Positions 52,691-62,427 of a stretch of DNA of 64,000 nt are shown one piece after another. Position 1 is the first letter of the stretch, and every line of letters begins with the position of its first letter. The notes below the pieces were generated by a model. It had not been told where the DNA came from. It did not search any database and was given only the letters and a program-made list of their open reading frames with translations. Location: assembly GCA_002706765.1 (NCBI GenBank), contig PAJV01000076.1, positions 540,073-604,072 of the forward strand, given 5' to 3'. Origin of the DNA: Gimesia sp. (lineage in GTDB: Bacteria; Planctomycetota; Planctomycetia; Planctomycetales; Planctomycetaceae). The position numbers and the translations under genes were made by a program.

Positions 52691-53075
52691 ACATTTCCTC
52701 CATGATGTATATCTGGGGATCATTGTTGATCAATCGTTATTGTCTGCACTGGAACAGACGGCTTATTCAGTAGCTGTCAACTTTTATTTCCAGGAGATTC
52801 ACTTGCGAATGTTAGTTTATACCAAAAGTAATGAATAGGGAACTCTGGATGAAGAAATAGCTAAAGTCCGAAATCGTTGAGTTCTGCGTCAGGAAGAGCG
52901 GGTGAATATAGTGTAGCAGGATGTGTGTTTATGTGTATACTTTTTCGGATTTCATTGACGGGTCCAGAATCTGATTCGGCGATAAATCAGGGAAATACTT
53001 AATGAGGTTCAACAACATTTGGAAAAAAAGCGGAACTGAGCAGGTTGTTGCGGGACAATCGATATGAATCGCATA
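52691..53075. other. Intergenic gap upstream of the secreted protein
   Basis: This 385-base, AT-leaning region lies between two minus-strand genes. It must contain the promoter of the 51038-52690 gene. No terminator with a T run and no repeat copy were seen. Confidence 0.45.
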
Positions 53076-55562
53076 TTACAGTTTGTCAGCTGGTTTCTGA
53101 GTCGGTTCCGGGCTTGCCGGTCTGGCTTTTGCGATCTGCAGCCCACTGACCAGACCCAGGTATCCGGAAATCCGCTCTGTAGGAGTGTAGCCATTGCTCT
53201 CCAGTATCGCAGTGACTTCAGCCACTTTGTTCTGAATCGCTGCAATCGCACCGATTGAGTTCAACATATCTTCTCGAAGTACCTGATCTTTGGTGGCGGT
53301 AACAAACTGAATTGCCTGGTCAAATTTTGATTCATTGATGAGCACCGAGAGCAGTTTCAGCGACAGTTGCCCTTTCCAGGGTTTTTTCAGATCGGATTGA
53401 TTAATTTCATGTGCGGCCTGTTCCGGTTTGTCATTTTTGACCAGGGATAGAGTCTGCTGAACCAGCAGGTCCTCTTTTTTCAAGGGGGGGATTTTGTCAT
53501 TGAGTGCTTTTTTAATCTGGGCAGTCAAATCTGTATTTTTCTGATTTGCCTCGAGAATGGTAGCCGGCAGGCTGGATTCCAGCAGGGACTCTTTCAGATT
53601 CAGCTCTGCTGCCTGCTGGCTTTCACTGGCAAAATTCCATACGCTGGCAGCCAGCTCGGTTCTTGCAGCCTGGGATAATAAATTGACCAGCAGGGCCGTC
53701 CTGTTTTCCGCAGCGGTCTTCAGGGAATTGAGTTGTTTACGATAGTCTCTAATCGCACGATTGATTCGATCATTGGTATCGAGATTTAACTCATCTCTGA
53801 TCTGGTCCTTGAAATTGAAATTTGAAGATTCGTTCTGCTTAGACTGCACTTCTGCGAGACTGGGAGCCGTAGCCTGGATTGCCTGAACCGCATTTTTCAG
53901 AAAACGATTCGCGTCCGCCTGCTCACCCAGTTCGATTTCGGCACAGGCGATCTGCAGGTAAGCCTGAGAAGTCAGTTCCAGAGGAGAGGATTCGGGTAGT
54001 TTCAGGTTATATACTTCTTTGAGGCTGCCCAGTTTCAGGGGGGAAGGAACCGGGACATTTTCGAGAAATGATTTTGATTTCGCCAGAAAGGCTTTTGCTG
54101 ATTCTGTCTGCTTCCGTGCGGCCAGTTCACGGGCACAGCGGGCATACATCAGGGCATTTCCAGTAGCGGACAGTTTCATTTCTGCAGGCTGAATCAAGCT
54201 GATTTCAGGTTTTTTATTTTGACTGATTGCCTGCTCCAGTACAGCCAATGCCCATTGCGTGACTGCTTCGGTGCGGTCAATTGCTTCAGACGCCAGAGCC
54301 GCCCAGTTCAGAGCTGCCTCATCATAGTCATGGGAAATCAGGATGAGTGTTGTGGCTACTGATTGAGGCGCATTCCAGCGTCGGTGTAAATCGATCAACG
54401 ATTCGAAATTGTAGTGATTGGTTTCATGCGCGATCTGCAGGTAAGCTGATAATTGTGCCAGACTGTTTTCTGCCTGATGCTTACTGATCAGGTCTTCTGC
54501 TGCAGCTTCATTGCCAGCTGCAATCCAGAATGCAGCCAGACGCGAGATGAGATCCAGGGTATCACGGCCTCCATAGGGGGGGATCTTATTAGACAGTTCT
54601 ACAGTTTCGTCTAAAGTCTGCTTCAATCCGGCTGTATCCTTCTCATTTAACTGAATCCAGCCGATTTCAATGAGGGGGAATATTTTATAAAATGGCAGCG
54701 GTGGATCGACGGCATCAATTCGAGCAATCTGCTCACGAGAGCCTGCCAGGTCTCCGGAAATCGCGTATGCTTCTGCCGCTAAACGACGACTGAACGGTTT
54801 GCTGCGGTTTTCTCGAGCACGGGAGAGTTCCACCATTGATTCCAGAGCCGCTTTCTGAACGACTTCAGGCGAAACAGGCTTTTTCTCATTCTTACTGGTG
54901 TTCTGAGTCTGTTGTCCATTATTCGCCAGTGGATTGACAACCTGTTTGTTTTTATCAGGAAGCATTGAATTTTTTGACTGGTTGGCAATCGCCGGGACTT
55001 CAAACGGTTTTGCCAGTTCCGATCCATCGGGGACCCGGGTAAGAAACCAGGTGGCACCCCCAATCACTGCCACAGAAAGGACAATGGCGGTAATCAGTGG
55101 CAGTTTTGAATTCTGTTTTGTGACAGGCTTTTTCTCTTCAGCCGATTTCCGTTCCGCAGCCTCATTATCAGGTATCAGGAAGACGGGAGCCAGGCATTCC
55201 GGGTTAGAGCATTTCACCTCTTTGCCGACTACTTTGGAAGAGGCGAATCCCGGTGTGTCACACATTGGACAGACGTAACGATTCATCTTGCCTTTGACTG
55301 GCTTGCGCAGCAGGGGAATCACCTTGGAAGACTGTTGCTGTCGTTCCAGTTCAAACGGATCGTCATCAGAAACCGTTTCCCGCCTTTTTCTGGTCACAGT
55401 GGGACCCGGTGAGGCAGCCCCTGTTTTTGCAGGTTGTTTACTGCTGGCAGCTGGTTTTTTTGCAGAGGATTTTGCCGTCATAGATGCGCCACAGAAAGGG
55501 CATTCTACTGCGTCTTCATCTAAAACTGATGCTCCGCATGATGGGCAAGTTGGCAGATCCAT
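53076..55562 (-). CDS. Zinc-ribbon membrane protein with long helical domain
   Basis: This 828-residue protein opens with a zinc ribbon of paired cysteines (C6, C9, C21 and C24 in CPSCG and CPFCGA). A second CxxC pair set follows near 95-120 (CPMCD and CSNPEC). A basic, Ala/Lys/Pro-rich stretch precedes a single membrane helix at about 152-170 (LPLITAIVLSVAVIGGATWF). The remaining 640 residues are a helical array rich in Leu and Ala (ELARSRENRS-like, NWAALASEAIDRTEAV), suggestive of TPR-like repeats, probably extracytoplasmic. The cytoplasmic zinc ribbons with an external helical-repeat domain suggest a sensor or scaffold. No enzyme motif is visible. The ATG has GGA about ten bases upstream. 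Confidence 0.8.
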   Translation of the reverse strand: MDLPTCPSCGASVLDEDAVECPFCGASMTAKSSAKKPAASSKQPAKTGAASPGPTVTRKRRETVSDDDPFELERQQQSSKVIPLLRKPVKGKMNRYVCPMCDTPGFASSKVVGKEVKCSNPECLAPVFLIPDNEAAERKSAEEKKPVTKQNSKLPLITAIVLSVAVIGGATWFLTRVPDGSELAKPFEVPAIANQSKNSMLPDKNKQVVNPLANNGQQTQNTSKNEKKPVSPEVVQKAALESMVELSRARENRSKPFSRRLAAEAYAISGDLAGSREQIARIDAVDPPLPFYKIFPLIEIGWIQLNEKDTAGLKQTLDETVELSNKIPPYGGRDTLDLISRLAAFWIAAGNEAAAEDLISKHQAENSLAQLSAYLQIAHETNHYNFESLIDLHRRWNAPQSVATTLILISHDYDEAALNWAALASEAIDRTEAVTQWALAVLEQAISQNKKPEISLIQPAEMKLSATGNALMYARCARELAARKQTESAKAFLAKSKSFLENVPVPSPLKLGSLKEVYNLKLPESSPLELTSQAYLQIACAEIELGEQADANRFLKNAVQAIQATAPSLAEVQSKQNESSNFNFKDQIRDELNLDTNDRINRAIRDYRKQLNSLKTAAENRTALLVNLLSQAARTELAASVWNFASESQQAAELNLKESLLESSLPATILEANQKNTDLTAQIKKALNDKIPPLKKEDLLVQQTLSLVKNDKPEQAAHEINQSDLKKPWKGQLSLKLLSVLINESKFDQAIQFVTATKDQVLREDMLNSIGAIAAIQNKVAEVTAILESNGYTPTERISGYLGLVSGLQIAKARPASPEPTQKPADKL

Positions 55563-55881
55563 ATTAGTGTCGTCCGATATGATTAAATGGTCAGCGATTA
55601 GAAAGTCTCACCTCATTAAAGCGAGACAGATTGGATTAATGATACGGCAGATGTATGATAGTAACGCAGAAATGAAAATATAACATACTGTCTAAATCAC
55701 AGCGAGCTAAGTCTATTCTATACCGTAGATATCCTCTTCTTCAAGGTTTATCTGTATATAGGATCGGCTGTTTCCGGTCAAAGGTGCTCTCTCAGTAACA
55801 GGTAATGGCTTGTAAAGAATCAGACAGGCGAGCGGACCACGTTTTCAGACAGTTTCTCTCAGTTCAGGATGAATAACAGAT
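55563..55881. other. Divergent intergenic region
   Basis: This 319-base region separates the zinc-ribbon gene (minus) from the GAF gene (plus). It is AT-rich and presumably holds both promoters. A plus-strand frame entering from inside the zinc-ribbon gene ends at about 55683 and is not a credible gene. No repeat copy or terminator was recognised. Confidence 0.45.
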
Positions 55882-56388
55882 ATGCAGCAGCAGGCAACAG
55901 AGATTGTGGAACAGTTCGAGTCCGTGATACGACATCAGCGATCGATTTCTGATGTTCTGGACCAGTTACTGGAAGTCCTGGATGGACGGGCGATTGGACT
56001 CTGGCGTTGTGAATCTGGTAATCTGGTACAACTGGGTTTTCGTGCTGATGCGCGGATGAATGAACAGGTAAAGCAAGAGTTTGCTGCGTTAACTCAGGAA
56101 GTTTCGTTAAAAAATACGGGTTTAGGGATCGTCAAGGCGGTCCTTGATCAAACACCAGCGATTGGTACCCTGCAGGCAAACGAATCTGGATTACAGGGGT
56201 CTTCTGAATGGCTGCAGCGATTTGAAGCAAAACAGTCCTATGCCATACCGGTTTTTGAAGGAGACCAGGTGGTTGGAGTCCTGGCAGTTTCCACAAATCA
56301 GGAACATCAGGCAGGCGATCCGGAATGGGAGTTGCAGACTCAGATTGCCCGGGAGATGGGGGCAAAACAACTTTTGGGGATGCTTTAG
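55882..56388 (+). CDS. Small GAF-domain-like protein
   Basis: This 168-residue protein is close to a stand-alone GAF domain. An N-terminal helix (MQQQATEIVEQFESVIRHQ) is followed by strands such as IGLWRCESGNLVQLGF and SYAIPVFEGDQVVGVLAVS. The segment VVGVLAVSTNQ is the standard late GAF strand. No output domain is attached, so it may sense a small ligand or bind another protein. The start at ATG 55882 was chosen as the first in frame; the upstream GAATAACAGAT gives no strong ribosome-binding site. It lies 187 bp upstream of the site-2 protease gene on the same strand. The ligand is unknown. Confidence 0.72.
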   Translation: MQQQATEIVEQFESVIRHQRSISDVLDQLLEVLDGRAIGLWRCESGNLVQLGFRADARMNEQVKQEFAALTQEVSLKNTGLGIVKAVLDQTPAIGTLQANESGLQGSSEWLQRFEAKQSYAIPVFEGDQVVGVLAVSTNQEHQAGDPEWELQTQIAREMGAKQLLGML

Positions 56389-56575
56389 CTGTTGGATTTG
56401 ACTAAGATTTATCGAGGTCGAATAGAGTGGAATTGCCAAGGGGATAATGGGTGTATAACATTAAGTAAATATTACCTTCTATGTGTGAAACGTTTCCATT
56501 TGATTTTCAGATTGATCTGCCCTGTCCCCTGACTTTGGGTATGTCCATGATGATCTTCTTCAGGTTTTCGTAAAG

Positions 56576-57571
56576 ATGAGTCGTTCCAACCCTTTGCACT
56601 GGTCATTTTCAATAGGAACCTGGTTCCTGACCCAGGTTCGCGTCAGCATCTTTCTACCTGTATTACTGCTGGTTTTCTGGTCTCATTATTCACTGGGACT
56701 GGGAGTGGCCCTGTTTGGAATTCTGTTTATCAGTGTGTTCCTGCATGAGATGGGGCATGTCGTTGCCTGTCGACTGACGGGGGGAGAAGCAGATCAAATC
56801 GTTCTCTGGCCTCTGGGGGGACTGGTTCCCTGCAACCCCGAACGAACATTTTCTGCCCGACTGTTAACAGTTCTGGGGGGCCCGGCTGTCAATTTTCTGC
56901 TCTGTGCGATTACCCTGCCAGCCGTGATCTGGTCCGGTCATCTTTCAGATTCACTCAACCCTGTCAAACTGCCAGCCCTCGATTTAAGTAATCAACTCGG
57001 GCAGGCCATTTTATTGATGGTTTTCAATTTAAACTGGCTGTTATTACTGGTCAACCTGATACCTGTACTTCCTCTGGATGGTGGAAAAGTTCTCCAGATG
57101 CTTCTCTCACGTCGCTTTGATGAAACGGTCGTGCATCGCATTTTACTGAGTGCCAGTTTCTGGATTGGGGGCATCGGTATGGTGGTGGGCTTGAGCACTC
57201 ACAGTGTCTGGGTCGTTTTTTTCAGTGCCCTGTTACTGATGCTGAATTTAATCGAATTCACCTCGGCTCAAAGAGAAGATTCCTATGACGACTCCATCTT
57301 TGGGTATGATTTTTCCCAGGGGTATACCAGCCTGGAACGTTCGAGTAGTCAACTGGTAGAGAAGCAGGCCGGCTTTTTTCAGAGGTGGCGAGAAAAACGC
57401 AAAATGCAGAAAAAACTGCGTGAGCGCGAGAAGAATCGGGATGCAGAAAAACAGCTCGATTTGCTTCTGGATAAAGTTCACGAATTCGGCTTGGAATCGC
57501 TGACTCCCAAAGAACGTCAGCAACTGAATCAGGTAAGTGCCAGGTATCGTAAGAGCGACTCCGAGACCTGA
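56576..57571 (+). CDS. Site-2 protease family membrane metalloprotease (M50)
   Basis: This 331-residue intramembrane protease has the zinc-binding HEMGH motif (H57, E58, H61). A second metal-ligand motif NLIPVLPLDGG lies near residue 160, a variant of the usual NPxxxxDGG. About six hydrophobic segments occupy residues 18-225. The remainder is cytoplasmic and highly basic (KRKMQKKLREREKNRD), ending in a conserved-looking ESLTPKERQQLNQVSARYR. Site-2 proteases cut membrane-embedded regulators such as anti-sigma factors. No PDZ domain is present, so it belongs to the shorter, rhomboid-like-size branch. It stands between GAF and HD-GYP genes, both signalling-related. The ribosome-binding site is weak. 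Confidence 0.92.
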   Translation: MSRSNPLHWSFSIGTWFLTQVRVSIFLPVLLLVFWSHYSLGLGVALFGILFISVFLHEMGHVVACRLTGGEADQIVLWPLGGLVPCNPERTFSARLLTVLGGPAVNFLLCAITLPAVIWSGHLSDSLNPVKLPALDLSNQLGQAILLMVFNLNWLLLLVNLIPVLPLDGGKVLQMLLSRRFDETVVHRILLSASFWIGGIGMVVGLSTHSVWVVFFSALLLMLNLIEFTSAQREDSYDDSIFGYDFSQGYTSLERSSSQLVEKQAGFFQRWREKRKMQKKLREREKNRDAEKQLDLLLDKVHEFGLESLTPKERQQLNQVSARYRKSDSET

Positions 57572-58206
57572 AATTTCCCCTCTCTGTTTGCCTGTTTCTG
57601 CTGTAGACGGGCTCCAGTTTACGGTAGTTTCTCCGAGGTCATTTGGTCTTAAGCCTATGAGTTCGTGAGACTCCATGATGACCTGTCAGACGCTCTGGAA
57701 AAGACTTTTTTAGTCTATGCATTGTTTTTGGTGAACAATTTCCTGAGACCCCTTCTTATTTTTCTGTTTCAGCCGGAATAAGTAATGTAATCCGGCTTGA
57801 GAGTATAATCGTTCCATAAGATTTTTGAGGCTCAATATTTCCCGGTTGTGACTGGTGAACAGGAGATATGCCGAATTTTAAACCAACCACACATCAACTC
57901 CCTTTGGAGAGAGTCGTTAATTCTTTTTATGTTTCGCTTTAGGATTTGAATCGGTCCTGCGCACAGAATATGTGAGCGATGATTCTGGCTGAATGTTCAT
58001 ATTAATCTGGGGCCACAGCAGAAACTGTTCACTACGACTGATTTTAGAGGCTGGTTTGAACGTATCTCTTTAATTTTGATCTAAGATCGCCGGGAATTGA
58101 TGAAAGAGGGGGCAATTGCTATCCGGAAGTAAAATCTGGTTTGCCGACTTGCGATTGCGAACTAGCTTTTTAAGGGGAATTACCTTTAGAAAGTTGAGAT
58201 CGTATT
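57572..58206. other. Long intergenic region with a degenerate repeat
   Basis: This 635-base AT-leaning region lies between the protease and HD-GYP genes. A highly degenerate copy of the palindromic repeat family may lie at 57615-57700 (GGTAGTTTCTCCGAGGTCATT on the left, CAGACGCTCTGG on the right). A dyad GACTTTTTTAGTC near 57703 has too short a stem to be a terminator. No open frame with a credible product was seen. The HD-GYP gene promoter is expected in the distal half. Confidence 0.45.
57615..57700 (+). repeat. Dispersed palindromic repeat, highly degenerate copy F
   Basis: The left part GGTAGTTTCTCCGAGG and the final CAGACGCTCTGGAAAAG resemble copy A, but the spacing is longer and the arms no longer pair well. 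It is listed as a likely relative and is the least certain copy. Confidence 0.35.
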
Positions 58207-59865
58207 ATGGTTTTAGGCACAATTGACTCGTTAAAAAAGCTGTCCAACTTCAGTAAATGTGGTGGTGAATGGGATCTGGAATTGCATCAGGATGCTAGGA
58301 ATGATCTGGCCATCAGTCGCATGAAGCGGATTTCAGAGCTGACGGGGCTGTCGATGCATTGCTTCGATGGTAATCAACAGGTTCTGTACGACAAATCCAA
58401 TGCCCGGTCGCTCGCCTATTTTCCAGCGGATGTTCTAAGTGAAATCGCGACCGTTGACGGCCTGACTCTTATTGAAAATGCGAATGGCATTACTCACTAT
58501 CTGATTCCCCTGCTCCAGGATGCGCAGCAGCGCTTTATTGCCGTCGGATTTGTGTTTTCAAGAGAAAAACGAAAGCTGACGGAGATGGTTTTATCCGCAG
58601 TCAAGCAGGAATGGAGTTCGGAAGATCTGGATTTCTGGCTGGAGAATCAGCGGGTTCTGGACGTGAAATCTCTGCATGCCTTATTGAGTCTGGCGGTGCT
58701 GCATCTTGATGAAGAACAGCAGCTGACGCAATTAAATGACGAAGTGGATAATCTCTCAGAGTGCCTGGATGAGACCTTTGAGGAAATCAGTCTGTTACAT
58801 GAGGTGGCACAGCATTTAAAAATCTCTGAAAGTCCGGAACAACTGGGCCAGCTCTGCCTCGACCGAATCAGTACTCTGATCGAAGCAGAAACCAACATCA
58901 TCTGGTTTGAGGCACAGGATAATACATCACGATTTCTGTCTCACAGCCAGACAGATTTTGATGAACTGAAGCTGGCGCGACTGGTTGCCCAGTTTGATGG
59001 ATTTAACTGGAATCAGCCTCTGGTCATCAATCAGGTAGAGAGTTCTCTGCTGTCGCTTGAATTTCCCGATCTGCATAATCTGGTGCTGGTTCCTGTTTCT
59101 GACGGTATCAACCCGTTTGGCTGGATTCTCAGTTGTAATTTACTGAAAAGTGAAGAGTACGGTACGATCCAGGCCAGTCTGTTGAATTCAGTTGCTTCGT
59201 TCCTGGGAACTCATTTAAGAAATATTGACCTGTATGCTCAACAGGAAGAACTGATGTTGAGCTTTGTGAAGTCCTTTATTTCTACGTTGGATGCCAAAGA
59301 TCCTTACACACGCGGCCATAGCGAGCGGGTGGCATTGATTGCACAGAAACTGGCAAAACAGCTGGGCTATTCTGGTGAGTTTCTTCAGGATATTTATCTT
59401 TCTGGCCTGCTGCATGATATCGGGAAAATCGGAGTCGATGATGGAATCCTCCGAAAGGAAGGCAGGTTGACTGATGAGGAATTTGCCCAGATTCAAAAGC
59501 ATCCGATGATTGGATATAAAATCCTGACAGGTATTAAAAAGCTGAAGAATCTCCTGCCGGGGATTCGCAATCACCATGAGCAGATTGACGGACGCGGATA
59601 TCCGGATGGTTTACGGGGATCGGATATCCCGCTGATGGCGCGGATTATCGCTGTTGCAGATGCCTACGACGCGATGGGCAGCGATCGTCCCTATCGAAAG
59701 GGAATGCCTCTGGAACGCCTCGAGAATATCTTCCGAGAGGGAAAAGGCCTGCAATGGGATTCTGATGTCATCGATGCCTACTTCGAAATTCGGGATGAGA
59801 TTATCCGGCTGTCTCAAAAGTATAACGAAGAAGTCGAATCACTGGTTGAGCCTGGTTTAAACTGA
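58207..59865 (+). CDS. HD-GYP domain phosphodiesterase with GAF-like sensory region
   Basis: This 552-residue protein has an HD-GYP domain in its last 190 residues. A conserved HSERVALIAQ near 370, the metal-binding HD in LHDIGKIGVDDGIL near 402, and the GYP motif GRGYPDG near 465 are all present. A DAYDAMGSDRPYRKGMP segment follows. HD-GYP enzymes hydrolyse cyclic di-GMP to GMP. The N-terminal ~350 residues contain one or two GAF-like folds (about 40-120 and 200-345) and a linking coiled coil (EEQQLTQLNDEVDNLSECLD), and probably sense a signal. There is no membrane helix. The cyclic-di-GMP role is from family knowledge. GAGA about ten bases upstream of the ATG is the only ribosome-binding cue. 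Confidence 0.93.
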   Translation: MVLGTIDSLKKLSNFSKCGGEWDLELHQDARNDLAISRMKRISELTGLSMHCFDGNQQVLYDKSNARSLAYFPADVLSEIATVDGLTLIENANGITHYLIPLLQDAQQRFIAVGFVFSREKRKLTEMVLSAVKQEWSSEDLDFWLENQRVLDVKSLHALLSLAVLHLDEEQQLTQLNDEVDNLSECLDETFEEISLLHEVAQHLKISESPEQLGQLCLDRISTLIEAETNIIWFEAQDNTSRFLSHSQTDFDELKLARLVAQFDGFNWNQPLVINQVESSLLSLEFPDLHNLVLVPVSDGINPFGWILSCNLLKSEEYGTIQASLLNSVASFLGTHLRNIDLYAQQEELMLSFVKSFISTLDAKDPYTRGHSERVALIAQKLAKQLGYSGEFLQDIYLSGLLHDIGKIGVDDGILRKEGRLTDEEFAQIQKHPMIGYKILTGIKKLKNLLPGIRNHHEQIDGRGYPDGLRGSDIPLMARIIAVADAYDAMGSDRPYRKGMPLERLENIFREGKGLQWDSDVIDAYFEIRDEIIRLSQKYNEEVESLVEPGLN

Positions 59866-59923
59866 TAAACTGAAAAAGACCATTTTGCAGCTTAAACTTG
59901 ATCTGTAAACCGGGAATTGTCAG

Positions 59924-60556
59924 GTGAAAACTTACTTCGAACGAAAGCAGAGCATACTCCCTGTTCTACTTGCATTGACTGTCTGTCTGGTTTTGGGTTG
60001 TGGATCCGATCATTCGAGCGTGCAGGAGGAACCACCAATTCCTACGGCACCTGCCTTAACTGACTCCGCGCCCGAAACCAGTGATCCCGTTTCAGATTCA
60101 GGCGGATCAACAGAAATCGATGGTATCCAGTTTCAGGTACCTTCCGGCTGGGAACAGGTTGCACTTTCCCCGGCTCAACAGGGCATGATTTCAGCCAGTT
60201 TTCGAATTCCGGATGCTGGTAAGGATGTCAAGTTGACGCTCTCTTCTGTGGGAGGCGGGATCGCTGCGAATCTGGAGAGATGGCGCGGTCAATTTCAGCT
60301 GAAACCCGGCGAAAGCCCGGTGGAAAAAACGATCCCAGTGGATGGCGTGGATGCTGTGTGGCTTGATCTCAGGGGGACTTTCGATTCGGGGCCCGCGATC
60401 GACGCTCAGGTGGCTTCTGGAATGCGCATGATCGGGGTTGCCATTCCGCGCAGTCCCCGTGATTTTTATCTGAAGCTGACAGGTCCCCGAGAACAGCTTC
60501 TGAATGCCGCAACGGAGTTTCAGGACTTCGTGAAGTCAGCCCGCTTCGTACAATAA
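59924..60556 (+). CDS. Putative lipoprotein
   Basis: The 210-residue product begins at GTG 59924 and has a signal sequence ending in the lipobox LVLGC (cysteine near residue 26). A flexible Pro/Ser/Asp-rich linker (residues ~30-60) leads to a compact domain starting IDGIQFQVPSGWEQV and ending EFQDFVKSARFVQ. The pattern resembles small beta-rich lipoproteins found next to sensory genes in planctomycetes, but no family is assigned. There is no good ribosome-binding site. It lies 58 bp downstream of the HD-GYP gene and may be co-transcribed. It is convergent with the ketoacyl-synthase gene, 60 bp apart. Confidence 0.75.
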   Translation: MKTYFERKQSILPVLLALTVCLVLGCGSDHSSVQEEPPIPTAPALTDSAPETSDPVSDSGGSTEIDGIQFQVPSGWEQVALSPAQQGMISASFRIPDAGKDVKLTLSSVGGGIAANLERWRGQFQLKPGESPVEKTIPVDGVDAVWLDLRGTFDSGPAIDAQVASGMRMIGVAIPRSPRDFYLKLTGPREQLLNAATEFQDFVKSARFVQ

Positions 60557-60616
60557 ACGACTTGCGGAAAGACAATTCCTCTTCTGCATGATGAATGCTC
60601 AGGGCTCCAGCCTGCT

Positions 60617-61900
60617 TCACTCACATTCCTGCCAGTTTCGCAGTAATCCCGCGACCAGGTGTCCCCCAAATCCGAACGATAGTTTCAGCGCGGTATTAAT
60701 GGGTCTGGAAACTGCAATTCGAGGTGTGTAGTTCAAATCGCATTGTGGATCAGGCTGATCCAGATTCAACGTCGCGGGAATGGTGTGGTCCCGCATGGCC
60801 AGTAAAGTGAATCCGAGTTCGACACTGCCAGCCGCTCCCAGGAGATGTCCCATTCCCCCCTTCAGACTGGAACACGGAATGGATTTCGCGAGTTCACCGA
60901 AAGCATTCTGCAGGGCACGGGTTTCGTACACATCGTTGATCTGGGTTCCGGTTCCATGCAGGTTGATGTAATCAAGTTCTTCTGCGGAGACCTCGGCCCG
61001 CTGTAAAGTATCAATAATCAATCGAGCCAGACTCTGGGCTGCGGGATCGAACTGCATCAGATGCGTCGAGTCAGCGCCCAGACCTCCCCCCAGCCATTCA
61101 GCATAGGGAGTTGCATTACGTTTTAGAGCATGCTCCAGTGATTCAAGGATCATGATTCCCGCTCCTTCGCCTACGACGAATCCATTTCTCCGACTGTCGT
61201 AAGGTTTGCAGGCCTGTTCTGGTGAGGCGAAGTCTGTAGCCAGTACCCCCATTCGTTGAAAGGAGCCCAGGACGGCAGGAACCAGGGATGCATCGGCGCT
61301 TCCCGCAATCACGGTATCACAAACCCCATCTCGAATTAAATCAGCTGCCCGCATGATGCTGGACAGACCGGTCGCACAGGCGGAAACCGGTGTTAAAGCC
61401 GCTCCTTTGAGACCATACCTGGCAGAGACCGCCTGGCTGCAGGCATGGGGCAGGCATTGCAGCCAGAAATCGGGCGGGATCGAATCGGATGGTCGCTGCC
61501 TGCTGTGAGTAGCGGCTGCCAGTTCGCCGTAGCCCGCGATTCCCCCTTTGCTGGATCCGATAACGCAACCCGCTGATTCACGGGAGAGTTGACCAGGATC
61601 GAGCCCGGCATCAGCAATGGCCTCGCTGGTCGCTTTCAGAGTCAAATCGAGGGACGGATCATTCTGGAAGGGAGAACGGGTCAGGGATGTTGAAGAGAGT
61701 TCGGGATCAGGTATGATCCCCCCTGCGATCGGCCGCCCCAACTGCTGTGACAGATTCTGAAGCAGGCTGGTGGCAGAATGCCCGGAAAGCAACTGTTGCC
61801 AGGACTGTTCACGCCCGACAGCATAGGGAGTAATCAGACCAATCCCCGTAATGACAACCCGCGGGGATGTTTGCTCTGTGACCAAAATCGTTGGTGGCAT
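60617..61900 (-). CDS. Beta-ketoacyl-ACP synthase, FabF-like (KAS II)
   Basis: This 427-residue condensing enzyme has the catalytic triad of the FabB/FabF group: C175 in SACATGL, H315 in HGTGTQ and H352 in GMGHLLGA, with K347 near the last. It carries VVITGIGLITPYAVG at the start and PYDSRRNGFVVGEGAG, as in FabF. These enzymes extend acyl-ACP by decarboxylative condensation with malonyl-ACP. No acyl carrier protein or other fab gene is adjacent, so it may serve fatty-acid, polyketide-like or hydrocarbon pathways. The first 12 residues before RVVITG are an extension. ACAGG about five bases upstream supports the ATG. Confidence 0.93.
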   Translation of the reverse strand: MPPTILVTEQTSPRVVITGIGLITPYAVGREQSWQQLLSGHSATSLLQNLSQQLGRPIAGGIIPDPELSSTSLTRSPFQNDPSLDLTLKATSEAIADAGLDPGQLSRESAGCVIGSSKGGIAGYGELAAATHSRQRPSDSIPPDFWLQCLPHACSQAVSARYGLKGAALTPVSACATGLSSIMRAADLIRDGVCDTVIAGSADASLVPAVLGSFQRMGVLATDFASPEQACKPYDSRRNGFVVGEGAGIMILESLEHALKRNATPYAEWLGGGLGADSTHLMQFDPAAQSLARLIIDTLQRAEVSAEELDYINLHGTGTQINDVYETRALQNAFGELAKSIPCSSLKGGMGHLLGAAGSVELGFTLLAMRDHTIPATLNLDQPDPQCDLNYTPRIAVSRPINTALKLSFGFGGHLVAGLLRNWQECE

Positions 61901-62025
61901 TAGCCTGTGTCCAGGTTAATTATTACGTTTCCAGGGGTACAGGGACCACAGGGAATCAAGGATACTGTTGTTATCGGGAGATGCGCTCAGGAACTGAACT
62001 CAGCAGACAGGAGAGCAAGGATTTA

Positions 62026-62247
62026 TCACGAGCGATGACTGGTTCGGCAGATGGCAAATAACGCCAGTCCGACCAGCGCCGCTACCAGAATGTATTCGAC
62101 GATTGAAGTCTGCGATGTCTGGACCAGCCCACTTTTGGGGGCGTCTTCCTGGGCAAGAACCGTTCCGGATGAAACCAGTAAAACGACTGTTGAGAAACAA
62201 AATCTAAGGAAGCGTGCGGACATATATTGAATTTTCTTCATAACCAT
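62026..62247 (-). CDS. Small membrane protein
   Basis: This 73-residue protein has a hydrophobic N-terminal signal (FLRFCFSTVVLLVSSGTVLAQ, probable cleavage after LAQ or as a signal anchor). A short linker (EDAPKSGLVQTSQTS) and one membrane helix (IVEYILVAALVGLALFAI) follow, then a basic end (CRTSHRS). Small proteins with this layout often assist or regulate larger complexes, but no function is known. Alternative starts within the first 10 residues are possible. The gap on either side is 125-180 bp and no partner is evident. A second frame on the same strand (62000-62200) overlaps and is rejected. Confidence 0.6.
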   Translation of the reverse strand: MVMKKIQYMSARFLRFCFSTVVLLVSSGTVLAQEDAPKSGLVQTSQTSIVEYILVAALVGLALFAICRTSHRS

Positions 62248-62427
62248 CAGTTTTCAACTCAGATCGGGATTGAACATGATTCCTGCAGAGAATTGTAACA
62301 ACAGTCCCGCCTTCCTGCATCCAGAAAAGACGATTCCTGGCAAAAACGCAAGTGAATCCGCCAGGAACAGAGATGCAGAAATTAAAGATACTGTACGGTT
62401 TTTCAAAGGAGTCCATCTGGTTCAGTT

